In this document: positions 13,877 to 25,810 of the stretch, one piece after another
Layout of the letters: every line of letters begins with the position of its first letter
How positions within the stretch are numbered: position 1 is the first letter of the stretch
From: Cinclus cinclus
Lineage: Eukaryota > Chordata > Aves > Passeriformes > Cinclidae
Assembly: GCF_963662255.1 (NCBI RefSeq)
Contig: NC_085050.1
Span: 4,163,194 to 4,227,193 of the forward strand
Length of the DNA stretch: 64,000 bases
Reading direction: 5' to 3'
Made by a program: the position numbers and the translations under genes
The notes under the pieces: model-generated
Databases searched by the model: none
Told to the model about the DNA's origin: nothing
Seen by the model: only the letters and a program-made list of their open reading frames with translations

Positions 13877-15650
13877 AAAGAAGTAATGAGGTGGTTTTGC
13901 CTCTCCAGGAAGAAGTTTTATCCCATTGTCAGCCCTGAGACCTGTTTGTGGCCCGTCTTTATCCCCTCTAAGCAGTTTTGTGACAGGTCCTCCTACCTTT
14001 CCCTATGTTCATGGCTGAGATGTGTCGTCAGAGAACACTTCAACCTGTAAAGCCCCTAACTACACCATGTCTTGGTTGATTAAAAAGCAAATTATTTCCA
14101 CACAGTCCTGTAGGATCAACAGCAGCTTTAAAGAAGGAGTAAAGAAATTCCTTCTCAGACAGTGTTCCAGGCAGCTGTGGTGCCTGTGCCAACGCAAAGT
14201 GTTGCACCATAAAAAACTGAGGTGCAGTTGGTATTTTCTGTGAAAAACTTACCTGATGCCTTGGAAAGCTGGTGGAAATCAAATTCTTTTGTTTTTCCTT
14301 CTCATGCAGAACTTGATCAAAATTTGTTTTAGCTGGATTTTTCCCAAATCTCCCTAAATATTATCTGCTCGGAAAAGTGCTTTGAAGTTTACTGATGAAA
14401 AGCACACCAGGTAGCAGCTGAATACTGTTATAAACACATCAGACATGAGATCTGTAAAACTTTTATTATTTCCTGCCTTATTCTTATGGTGAAGAACACC
14501 ACATATTTCTGTTTTCATTTATCTTCTATTGCCTGAAAGCTTCAAATCACTGTTAATGCTGAAAATGTGCAGTTTAATACTTTTCTTACCTATGTATTTA
14601 TCTTGGCGGACCACAGAGAACCTTGATTACTTTCAGTCTCCAGCCAATGAAAATTGTCACCTTTTTTCCTTGATTTACACCCAGAGCTCTAATCATAAAC
14701 AATCTTAAAAGGAAAATATGTGAGGCTGTCTGCCAGAGCTTTCAGAAAAAGCCTGTCATAACTCAGCAGCCATTCCAAAAGCAATTTCCAAAAACTTAAT
14801 TTTGTTGCCCTTAAAGATATTTGTGCTTTAAAACTTAACTATTAGTTCCACATCTGTGTTCCTGAGGGGGAGAAATGCAGGGTATATGCTTTCTGCAATA
14901 AAGTTACTCTTCTCCAAAAAAAAAAAGAAAAAAAAAAAAAAAAGATTTTAAAAAAAATTCTTTCACATGGAAATTCCAATTAAAAATTGGAATACCTAAC
15001 TCCAGTTTAGTTGAACATAATGGGATGTTATGGCTGAAATTTTATTCTGTAAGGGGAATTAGTATGAATGGAATAACCTATTGAAAATAAGATTGTGGAC
15101 AGGAAATGTTATTATGTATTTCTTACCCAAGGTTTTTTAATCAGTATATATTGTCTATATTTTTATATATTTATATATGCAATCACACACATGTATATGT
15201 ATATATGCATATATATATGTACGCATATAAATGTATATAAAATATTTTTGTGTATGTTTAGATAGACAGAGATGTATCTACAAAATTGCTATCTAACTTG
15301 AAAGGTATGAAAAAGATTGATTCTTTCACAGCAGCTTTGAAGAATCCACAATATGCCATCATAACACAGGCAAAGTACATTTCAGCTTTGCAAGTTTATT
15401 ACACGGTAATTTGCTCACTCTGGGAAGGGATTCACTCATTGGATGAGGATCTGAACGTTCAGAAAACTTTTATTTGAAAAATCCTATCCCCCCAATGTTC
15501 CAAATTTTATTCACAAGTATCTTGTCTCTTATTACTTCCATTATTTCCTATATTTTCCGTGCCCTACTTTTGGACCCAAATAACTGCAGACTTACCCAGG
15601 ACTTACCTGAGCCATCTCTGAAATCAGTTCAAGAGGTACCAGACACCAGT
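13877..15650. other. Noncoding stretch with low-complexity tracts
   Basis: No gene is recognised. It holds an A-rich tract at 14916-14957, a perfect 9-bp hairpin at 14973-14993 (ATTCCAATT, three-base loop, AATTGGAAT), and an AT/ATATATG-rich tract at about 15145-15255. Confidence 0.5.
15145..15255. repeat. AT-rich low-complexity tract
   Basis: Interspersed TATATA/TATATG/TATG motifs run over roughly 110 bp. It looks like a degenerate AT microsatellite. Confidence 0.75.
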
Positions 15651-15870
15651 GAGGGAGGTTTAGACGGGGGGTTAGGAAATATTTCTGCACTGGGAGGGAG
15701 GTCAAGCATTGGAACAGCCTGCCCAGGGAGTCACCACACCAAAGGGATTTAAAAGACACATAAAAGTGGCACCTGGGGACATAGTTTAGTGATGGCCTTG
15801 GCAGTGCTGGGTTAAAGGTTGGACTTGATCTTAAAGGTCTTTTCCCACCTAAAGAATTCTGTGATTCAAT
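15651..15870 (+). mobile_element. CR1 LINE 3'-end fragment
   Basis: Forward-strand CR1 3' end: GCATTGGAACAGCCTGCCCAG, then TTGGACTTGATCTTAAAGG and a terminal AAAGAATTCTGTGATTCAATG. The order and terminal GATTC repeat are those of a CR1 3' UTR. It is 5'-truncated and noncoding. Confidence 0.92.
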
Positions 15871-18547
15871 GAAGAAACTTCCCCTGTATTCTCAGCATTG
15901 TTTTTAAGTAATTTATTTTTTACAAAGTGGGAACTTTTGTGTTTGCACAAAATGAAACTTCTACAGATACTAGTTTCTTTGATATTAATAAAAATCTAGT
16001 GGGCAACCTATATATTTCTGCCTTTTCAGTAGCTAGTGAGTTGTTAGTAGAACAATGAATCAATGGAATGATCGCAACTTTAATGCTACCAATAAAAACT
16101 GAGAGGAAACAAGCCAGTATTTTAGCAACTGGTTGCTAGAATTATGCTATTGAATAATTCAAATGGGATTGAAATCTTCCCTTTTTTCCTATAGGACATG
16201 ATAAGAGTAATTGTATATTAAGTAAGTATAAGAGGGAAAGGAGCATGTGCTACAAAACTTGAATTTACAATGTAAATTTTTTGTTCATGACAATTACAGA
16301 AATGAAAGGAGACAACAGAAACAAGTGGGATAGGACCTGTTCAGACTCCCAAAATGAACCAGATGTTCTAAGGGCTGGACCACACTTGTTTGTGTAAAAT
16401 CATAAGACCTGGACAGTAAAGAGTGAGACCTTCAATTCACAGAATAATTTGTGGTAGAAAGGATTCTTCTTCTGTCTGTCTAAATATGGATCCCAGGATT
16501 TCTTATTTCAAAAGAAATATTTTACCTATTTTATAGATGTGGAGCTTCTTTATACATAGAATTACCTCAGCTTATCATTTTAGTGTGGGTGATCCAGTCT
16601 CTACGTCCAAGTCTAGGAATTAGGTAGAACTTAAAATATCTCTAGAGAAGTTCGCCAGTTGTGTTGGACATTTTTCACACCCCCACATCTGCTCACCTAT
16701 CACACACACTTAGGATGGGTGCCTGTCCTTGAGACCCCTGTCTCCAGTGATTTCCCTCAGGGAGCTCTTGTACCTGAGTCTAAACTCCTGACATTTGGGA
16801 AACATGAAGCTGAGTGTCAGTGCCCTCAGCTCTGCAGGAATCGCCAGCCACTGGAACAGTGTTTTAATAGAACCTCGTTTGGGAATCCCACAGAACATTA
16901 ATTAGCCATCCAATATTTCATGAACGGGCTGTTCACTGAGCTTTTAGCCAACCAGAATTCTGGTTACGCCACAGCTTTAATTTAGAGGTAACCTACCCAA
17001 ACATCCTACTACTTACGCAACTACCAGCTCTAACAAGAAACCTGAGTAATGACATGAGCAAACCAAAAAACACTTCTGAGAGGAACCCCAGATGGAAAGA
17101 CACATGGAAGGAGCACATCTGACTGCTGACACCGTGGGGCTGATGGCACCCATGCAGTGCACTGGAATGTTCAATTTTCACAATGCTTGCCCTGTCTTGG
17201 ATTAAGGTTGTGCTCAGCCTCAGGCCAGGAATGGTATTTGAAATAATTTCAAACCTTTTGTCCTCACAGTCCTTTTGAAGCAGGCCAGGCTGTTTTGTTT
17301 TCTCCTCTGTGCTTTAGACATTTTTTTTCTTTATCAGATGAGCCACGAGTACAGCAGCTAAGCAGATCACAGGAACACACATCCCATTCTGAACATGGAC
17401 ACTAATCTCAGAAGGCAGCAGTATTTCATAGCCTTTGTCACAGGAATCCTAAGCCTTTGCAGATTTCTTACATTTCCATGCTGTTCTAATTAATACCCCT
17501 TCCTTAAAAAAAAAAAAAAAAAAAAAAATCCATTCAGTGTAAGTGGGCTAAGTGCTATTTATCTAAAAGCCCTTTGCAGCTGAAGTCTGGATTAATCTTC
17601 TAACCCAAATCAAATCATGTCAGCTCAGATCAGCTTCCTTGTATAATCAGATTTTTTCAGGAAAGTCAGCTTCTCCCGCTGCGTGTGACCTGTGGCAGGA
17701 ACGTGGAGATGGAAACTTGGCATCTCTGTGTGAGGAGGATCCTGAGACACTGGAATTCAGCACAGATTTCTTCCTTTCCTTACTACTTTACCAGTTTAAA
17801 TCACCTGAAGATATGGCTTAAACTCTTGAATACATTTCATGGACCATAAATTTAAAAAGTAATAAGTCCAAAACCTTATTTTCCTATTTTATTGCTTTCT
17901 CTTGTGGGAAAGTTTCCCTGTGTCTATTCACCAATCGTAGCCCTGTATAATTTTTAGAATAGCAACATAAATTCTCATACTTGTTCTGCATATGTATATC
18001 CTTATATTTAGCCATTCTTTGAGCTTCTGTGATGCTCTGCAGCATTTACTTCACAATCTTTATGCAGAAGAAAACCTATGCAAGCCTCCATTTAAAAATG
18101 AAAAGTCTGTAAGAGGCCTGTGGAAATTGCAGTAAACAGCAAATGTTCCTGCAGACAGATATTGACTTTACAGTGTGATTAAATTGTATCCATCTCTTCT
18201 CTCACTTTCTGTCATGCACTTGAACTAGACTTCAGTCACTTTCCCTTAAATTCACAGTTCCAGAGCAATTCTTTTCACCAGTGACTATTGCTGTTGATGA
18301 TAATTTTATATTCTGAGCAAATTAATGTAGTATTTTTTTTAAATTAAGCATGTTGCCAAGTATGGTGCATGCCTTGGCAATTTAAATTCTCATTCTAGTT
18401 AGGCTTTTATGAGTCTGTTTTTAACCTTAATCATATTGATATTCTGAACACGGACTTGCTGATCTACATTTTGGCCTACAGACTTAAGGTGAATGATACT
18501 GTAATATCATTAGAATAAATTGTAGCCAAAAAAACCAAGGAAACAAC

Positions 18548-18665
18548 CCCTTCAAAAAAAAAAGAAAAATCAATCCAACCAAAAGAACATCCCCCGAAAA
18601 AAAACCCAAAAAACAAACAAACAAAAAAGCCAAGAAAACAAAACAAACAACAACAACAAAAAAAC
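18548..18665. repeat. A-rich low-complexity block
   Basis: Mixed AAAAC, AAAC and AAC units with A-runs extend over about 118 bp. Long antisense open frames across it are low-complexity artefacts rich in Phe/Cys/Val/Leu. Confidence 0.85.
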
Positions 18666-21600
18666 AGTGTAAGAAAAAAATCCCAGGTCTCTGAAATATT
18701 AATATTTCTCCAAAATATAAAAAAATCCTGAATGCAGGACTGGAGAGTGGGAGAACTACACATGGGGGAAATTTTGGTTCACACAGTTTGCTGTGCACTG
18801 GGTTTTGTTTGGTTTTGGTTTTGATTTTTTGTGGTTTCTTTTTTTTTTTTTTATTCTGAAGGACAGAATTTTAGAATTTTAGAATTGTTAATTCTAAATC
18901 AATAATAAATCAAGTGTAAGTTACTTTGTTGGCATTAATTTCCTGTTGTATGTTATAGCCTTGCTGGCAGGAAGCTAAATTAGCTTAAGTGAACATTTTC
19001 TCCCTCTCTCTCTCCATGTCTATTTTTTTTTTAACTGATGTGTTCAGCATCTTTGACAAGGAGACACAGTTCCATCTATAGATTACTACCAGCATGTGAT
19101 GTCAAATTTGCTGCTTTGCAACAAGATTCCTGCGAGCAGCACATATTAAATGAAGTTATTTAAATGAATCCTTAAAGGAAATTAAAGTGTCAGGTCTGAC
19201 TCCTGCATTCAAGACATAAACTCCCAACCACATCTCCCTAGGACATTTCTAGCCTGTGTCTCCTAAACTGAAGATCTGCAAGCAATGTGTCTGGAGATGC
19301 AGAGGTTCCCCAGGAGTCTCAGATTTCCATAGGAGCATTTCCAAAACAATCTTGTTCTTGATAAAACTGATTTTTGCATCTACCAGATGCCTAATTCCCC
19401 TCCAAATCACAAACTGGGGTTAGTTATGCCTGTCACTAGGGTCAGGAGTGATGGGAACAGATGCAGGATGTGGATTTAGTGATTTTTGACTGCCCAGGGA
19501 CTTAAATGTCATAACTCCTACTTGCTTCAGGTTTCTTTTAATCACAGCAAATGAGCTATTCCTGTGTGTCAGGAGGTAAATATCTTTGGATTTGCCTTAA
19601 TGAACTACTTTTATTTTGTGCAGAATAAATGAAGTTTCTTTATGTTAACAAGCAAACAGTTTTATATGCCAGTGTAGCTTAATGGTTGTTGTATTTCACT
19701 TGGAAAGGATGATTAAAGGATGAACTTTGCTGCAGTGCCCTCTAAATTCTTTTATCCAATGTGAAGTGGCAGGATTGCTATAAAATGAAGTTTTCAGTTT
19801 TATTGTTGTGATAAAGGTGAGACTTTAGGAAAAAACACACTGACTGGGAAGCACCTATTGACTGAGAAATTACCTATGTGTTCTTCAACACCAGCAAATT
19901 ATTCTGCATGAGATCCTCATGTTCTCTTTTAAATATTGGTTATGCAAATGAGACTTAAAATTTCAAGAAGAGCAGAGTGATGTCTATTCACTTTCTGCAG
20001 AGGCATTTGCCTTTGGATCTTATGTTACTTGTCAACAAAATTGAAGAATAAGTGGCAGTAATGCTGTCCTGAAACACTTCTGTCCTCTAGAATGTTGAAG
20101 TGCCTTTTAATCTCAGGCATAACTTTTTATCTCTCTTTATAAAAATACATAGATATGTAAAGGTTTCTTAAAAATCCCAGATAGCAGAGTGTAACACCAA
20201 ATTCTTTAGATTATTCTGCTGTGAGACAGGTGAGCTGGCAAAGCTGGTAATTGCACCAAGATGAGCCACTGAAATCCCAGCACAAGCATCTAAACTCTTG
20301 TGTTCTGGCTCATTTGTCTTCTGGGAAATTTTAGCTGGAGCTGTGAACCTATGAAAATAAAGTCTCCTCCTCAGAGAACAGCCTGTACACACTCAGTTTA
20401 GCCATTAGTTTCCCTGGAAACTTAGCAGGGACACCAGAGCAACATGCTTTCTCTGGGAAGTGCTGCTCGGGAGCCGAGCTCCTGCTGCCTGCACAGCTCT
20501 CACCATCTGCAGGTTGGTGCTGGCTTTCCTTTGCAAGCTCCGTCTGCTTTTACTGACTCCAGTGACTCATAACTACACAATGCTCTGCATTTTTAACATC
20601 AAGGTTTCCAGCTGGAGATCACTGACTGAAGTAAAAAGGAAAAGCCTGGTGGCATCCGTGGATGATGCAGACATGGGAGGTCTATGGAAACAGCCACGGC
20701 ACAGAGCTGCTTGAGGAAGAGCAACCACTACTTCCTTAAACACTTCTGTTCTGGCACCACTCCCTGTTTGTCTATCTGCTTGCCATTTTCTCTCTCTTTC
20801 TGAAGCAATTGGTACCTACTTTTTCCCTTCCAGAAGGACTTCTGGGTTTTCACTTTACATTTCTTTTACTGTGTTGCTTTATACAATAGACACAGCCCTG
20901 TTTTCAGTGTTCCCTCATGCCATAAACTTCTATCATAATTTCTGTTCCTTTTCTAGGCTTTCATTTGTTAATTTAGACAGCTTTAATTTTTATGTTAATT
21001 TGGGACAGTCAGATTGATATCAGGAAAATTCCTGGAGATCAATGAGATCACAACAAGAAGACTGGTACAGCTGATCCAAAATGAATCTATCAGGGATACT
21101 GTTCTTCCAATATTAGCATTAAAAAATACCTGCAGACTTAAATGGGTATCTAAAGCAAAGAAATGTAGCCCATAGGTCCACAACAAATCTCTGGTTGATT
21201 TGATTTTTTTCTTGTACATCTGTAAAAAAGGGAATAGTTCCCACTGAAAACCTAGAGTGAAGGTTTTTAATACTGACAATAATACAGACAATAATTTAAT
21301 AAGCACAAGAAAATGAGGTGCCATTAATAGCTCCACCTTCTCCAAGTTTTCACCACAGTTACGTTTATTTCTATTCTATTTAGAGGAGGAAACAATTGGA
21401 TCCCCTCTTCTTAGTCTTTAAAGTCATTCTCCTCTTCAAACCCAGTGGAGTCTCTGATGAAGCAGCACATATTCTGTACAAATATGAAGTGACCAGTGTG
21501 AAGGGATCTAGCTGGAAGCTGATGAGAAATGTAATCCCAGAAAAGACCTCCGTTCTGTATAAATTAAGGCAATTAAGGCTCACTGAAGACTCCTCTGGAC

Positions 21601-21938
21601 CCACTGTCAAAGCAAATAAACAACCACCCAGCAGTGCATTAATTCTGAAATCAGATAGACTCTGGTGTTCACTGAGATGTGTGCTTATGCTTTGGACACA
21701 ATGTCAAATTCATTATTTTGCCTTAGACTCTTCTGTTTCTTATACCTCTGCCTCCAGCTCAATAATTTATCTATAACACATTTAAAAGAACACAAGATAA
21801 GCAGCAAAAAAAAAAATAGCTCATAAAAACTAGCACAGCTGCACACAATGGGAATTTAAACACCGAAATAAAATAATCTGTATTTAAAAGCTGGCAGGAA
21901 ATACAACTGTGATTCACTTAGACAGATATTATTAACTT

Positions 21939-21965
21939 AATGGAATATTAATAGGATATTCCATT
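21939..21965. repeat. Short inverted repeat
   Basis: A perfect 10-bp stem (AATGGAATAT and ATATTCCATT) flanks a 7-base spacer. No T-run follows it and no gene ends nearby, so there is no reason to call it a terminator. Confidence 0.7.
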
Positions 21966-22230
21966 TATATTTCCTGTCCTGTCCCAAAGTCTCCTGAGAT
22001 ATTTTTCAATGAGATTTTAATGATCATACAAAATGCATCTACTCCTGAGATAAACATCTATTAGAAATTAGTAACAAATGCATAATTTAAGAGCTGGGTA
22101 AGAAGAATTTGCCTATTAATTCTATAAACTGTAATGTAGGAAGAACACTGGGACTTTCTCAACCTTACTCATGTAGTCATTCAAAATCCACACAATATGG
22201 TACAAGCACAAAATCTAACATTATGGAAAA

Positions 22231-22586
22231 ATAGAATATTTAAGGTTTGAAAAGTCCTCTAAGATCATTAAATCCAACTGATCCCCCAGCACTTCCAGGG
22301 CCATCATTAAACCATGTGCCACATCCACATGGCTTTTACATCTCTCCAGGCATGAGGATTCCACAACTTCCATAGGAGACTGTCCCAGAGCTTGATGACC
22401 ATTTTGGTAAAGAATTTTTTCCTGATATCCAATCTAAACTTCCCCTGGCCCAGAGGCCGTGCCCTCTCCTCCTGACCCTGTTCCCTGGAGCAGATCCCAA
22501 ATCCCCCCCCTGGCTGTCCCCTCCTGTCAGGGAGATGTGCAGAGCCACAAGGTCCCCCCTGAGCCTCCTTTTCCCCACCCTGGTTT
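22231..22586 (-). mobile_element. CR1 LINE 3'-end fragment (~355 bp)
   Basis: The plus strand reads as complement CR1: ATAGAATATTTAAGGTTTG, TCTAAGATCATTAAATCCAAC, CCACATCCACATGGCTTTTA, CCAATCTAAACTTCCCCTGG, GAGCCTCCTTTTCC. This is the longer class of 3' fragment, reaching well into the 3' UTR. The CR1 end lies about 95 bp before the TTCCC array. Confidence 0.93.
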
Positions 22587-22682
22587 CCATTTCATCTTGT
22601 CTTTTCAGTGGTATTTTTCTCATTCTAAAACGCTGATCAAAAACTCCCATACCCTATAGCTGTCTAATACAACTGGAAAGTC

Positions 22683-22922
22683 TTCCCTTCCCTTCCCTTC
22701 CCTTCCCTTCCCTTCCCTTCCCTTCCCTTCCCTTCCCTTCCCTTCCCTTCCCTTCCCTTCCCTTCCCTTCCCTTCCCTTCCCTTCCCTTCCCTTCCCTTC
22801 CCTTCCCTTCCCTTCCCTTCCCTTCCCTTCCCTTCCCTTCCCTTCCCTTCCCTTCCCTTCCCTTCCCTTCCCTTCCCTTCCCTTCCCTTCCCTTCCCTTC
22901 CCTTCCCTTCCCTTCCCTTCCC
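22683..22922. repeat. (TTCCC)48 perfect pentanucleotide array
   Basis: There are forty-eight uninterrupted TTCCC units (240 bp) with no visible substitution, giving a pure polypyrimidine strand opposite a polypurine GGGAA strand. The period of five keeps all three frames of the purine strand open, which creates an artefactual Gly-Arg-Glu-Gly-Lys repeat frame that should not be called a gene. Such purity suggests a young, unstable array, and the true copy number may differ from the assembled one. Confidence 0.98.
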
Positions 22923-25684
22923 TCTTTACCTTTTTGGAGTGATTTTTTCACTAATTGACCACCTTCCCTGAGCTCTTTGAGGTAACACAGTAGAAAAACA
23001 GAAGTGATAGGGTAGGGAAGAGGATTTTTCTGATTTTTTGACACATTAAAAGAGATAAAGCCTTTCTTTCTTTCTTGCATCCCTTTGAACATCCTTTTAA
23101 CCTACATTGCTAACAAGCCTTGTTGCTTCTTATTTAGAAATGCCAGTGAAAGCTTAAATTTCTGAAGGGTTAAACTGACAGGCTCCAGGGACTTCAAGGT
23201 GGTCTACTGAATGTAGGACATAAATTCAAACTTGTTTTTGCTTTTTTAAAGCATGCAGATTTGAACTGAATGGATGTAGTACATTGCATTATATCCCTGC
23301 ATTTAGCTGGTAAAACGACATGTCTTCTAAGGATCCAAACCTGTTTCTATAACTTTTGGTAAAAGTATTTTTATGTCATGTTGGTCTAAATCAGATCATC
23401 AGCTAAGTTTTGACTTGAAATACTGGGTTTCTGCTCCAGGCTTCTCCTTAAAATTATTGATATTACGAAAGGTTGATGCAAAGAATAAAGTTTTATCAAG
23501 TTATGTGAAAGTATCAGACAACATCCATACCTCAATTATTATTATTATGGTTAATTTACTGGGATAAATCAATATCAGCTTTCAGGTAATGGTTTCAGCT
23601 ATCCTATTTTTCCACACAATTTTGAAGCCCATAAAAGGAGACAACCATGGATCCAAAACTCCTACAGGTAAAGCATCAGAACAAATTTGCCTTCTGGAGC
23701 CAGCATTGTCCTTTCTGCAATGAATATCTGTCTGCATTTTAGCAGGCAAATAACTGCAAGATGTCACTGAAGACAGGACTTTTGAGGTCATGTTCTACTT
23801 CATTATTTCATAGTTTAATTTAACAAATCTGGCATTTTTCTATTTTAAAGGACACTGTTATCTGTCTAATCTGAACTGAGCAGTTCCTCTTCCCTTTTAT
23901 ATAACACTTTACCTTAAAAATTTAGGTTATATTTATAATACACTTGCAGAATACTGAATAGCAAGAGATAATTGACTGAGGTTGTTGCAATTCTTTCAGA
24001 GCTGAAGGTCCCAAATTGTGAAAATTAGGAATTACAGCTCAATCTGATCCAGCTGTTGGTCTGCCTGATGCTGCTCTTTAATTAAAACATTCATTCCAAA
24101 GCGACATTTGTAGCAAAGGGGTACAGTGACATGTCATCTTAAAGCATGACTCTTAATCACCCTTATCTTCCTGGCTCTGTGCCAGGTAATTTTAAAGGGG
24201 GGGGACACACATGAATAATGTATATTTAAAACAGAATTCTTCTTATACCAGATGCTATTTCTCAGCGTTATCACTGGACTGCTGAGAATCAGCATAATAA
24301 TAACAATGATTGTTCAGTCCTACAGAAAAAAATAATACTGTAATTTCCCACTACTAGGGTAAAATACCATATTTAAAGTCAAACTAACTCTATTTGTGAG
24401 GAGCAAATTAAAAAAAAAAAAAAAACAAGGTCATATATGATAAGGAACAAGATATGTAAGAGACCAGCTGCCAAGAGAGGGGATATGTGTTGTTTGCCCA
24501 GGTGTTTTCTGTCTTTTTATATGTGATAACACTGGGTGCCCTTGTGGGTGAAAGCAATGAAGGAAACAAAAGGAAATTTCAATGAGGGTTTGTTTACATT
24601 ATACATGCATTAATAATTTAAATACGAGCAAAAAAAAATACTTGTTTTCTTGAATGGCAGAATATCAGACAATTAAAGACACGAGAAGGGGGAAAATTAC
24701 TGGTTCTTTCATCTGGACCGTGAAAAATTGCTTCCTAAAGTGCATTCCTGATCGTTTTCGGAAACAAATTTTTAAGTCCCACATACTATTTTCTGTCATG
24801 ATTTCTCCCTGTAGTCTGCAGTATCCTGTCGCTGTATTTCCCTCAGTTAATGCAGCACTCAAGCCTGAGTGGCATGGAATGGGACCTGGCTCTTAGCAAT
24901 GCTGTTTGGCTCAAATAATTCAGATTTTTCTGAATCTGTGGCACAGACTCACCAAATGCTTCAGTTCTGCTTTCAAAGAGATTCCAGCAGGAATCTGAAA
25001 ATATGGCAGCAGAGAACATTGTAATATTGACACTGTTCTCAAAAGGAACCAGTGTTGGACACTGATTTTTTTTAGTGAATAACAATAGGAAATATTAATC
25101 AAGAAATTCAAGTTTTCAGAAAGTTTGGTATATTTGAATTAGACACTTACAAGCTTTTTTAGATTTTGCTCCCAAGGCCATTGGTCATTTGGGAGCTGTA
25201 TGACTACAAGCATTGTTCAGACACTGACATCTGTGTCCTCATTTTCAGCCAAGGGGTTATGTGCAATAATAATTTCAGATGCATTCAGGAACATGATGTT
25301 AGGAAAAATATAACTGTGGAAAGATATACTGTCCATTATTTAAGTCATCAATAGGAAGCATAGCTTTGTCTCCTAGCAAAGCCTTGAATTCTGAGATTGA
25401 CCATAATTACACCTCTGACTGAATTTGGGAATCAAGCACTAATTTAATAGCAACACCAAAAACTGAAAGTTCCCAGAGTTGAAAATGCAGATTTATGTTA
25501 GCCTTGAAAGGTCTCGAATGTTAAAGAACCCTTTGGAAATGCAGATTCATATATAATTTTTTCTGGTGTAAATTAGGAGTAAATAATTGAAATCCCCATT
25601 AGACAAGAGGCCAGGTTGTGACCCTGGTCCAGCAGGCACCAAATGAGATCCCACCACCAACTTTGGGATCAGTGCTCCAAGCCC
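22923..25684. other. AT-rich noncoding stretch, no gene recognised
   Basis: No gene, RNA or mobile element is recognised. Minor features are a G-run at about 24198-24206 and an A-run at about 24410-24425. Confidence 0.55.
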
Positions 25685-25810
25685 CTTAGTGTTTTAGAGG
25701 CATTTGGAAAATGCCCTTGACAACATTGACTTTTGGTCAGCCCTGATCTGGTCAGGCCATTGGACCAGATGATCAGGACAGGACCCCTCCAAATGGAATA
25801 TTCTCTTCCA
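25685..25810 (+). mobile_element. CR1 LINE 3'-end fragment
   Basis: Forward CR1 3' end of the type with GTTTTAGAGGCATTTGG, TTTTGGTCAGCCCTGA, GGACCAGATGATCA and a degenerate ATATTCTCTTCC terminal repeat. It is a different CR1 subfamily from the GATTCTGTGA-ending copies in this window. Confidence 0.88.

Larger units (their letters stand above)
15871..22230. other. AT-rich noncoding stretch, no gene recognised
   Basis: No exon or RNA gene is recognised over about 6.4 kb. It holds an A-run at 17506-17528, an A-rich low-complexity block at 18548-18665, a T-run at 18839-18852, and a 10-bp-stem hairpin at 21939-21965. An open frame of 126 codons at 21396-21776 (+) has no resemblance I can place. 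Confidence 0.55.

Noticed and set aside
16437..16466. CACAGAATAATTTGTGGTAG-like CR1 terminus
   Set aside because: Only ~30 bp resembles the CR1 end and the sequence after it does not continue as CR1.
19664..19740. GTAGCTTAATGG motif resembling a mitochondrial tRNA start (possible nuclear mitochondrial insert)
   Set aside because: No further mitochondrial tRNA or rRNA similarity follows on either side.
22664..23092. 142-codon minus-strand frame with Gly-Arg-Glu-Gly-Lys repeats
   Set aside because: It is produced by the period-5 TTCCC array, whose purine strand has no stop in any frame. It has no start context, splice signals or unique domain.
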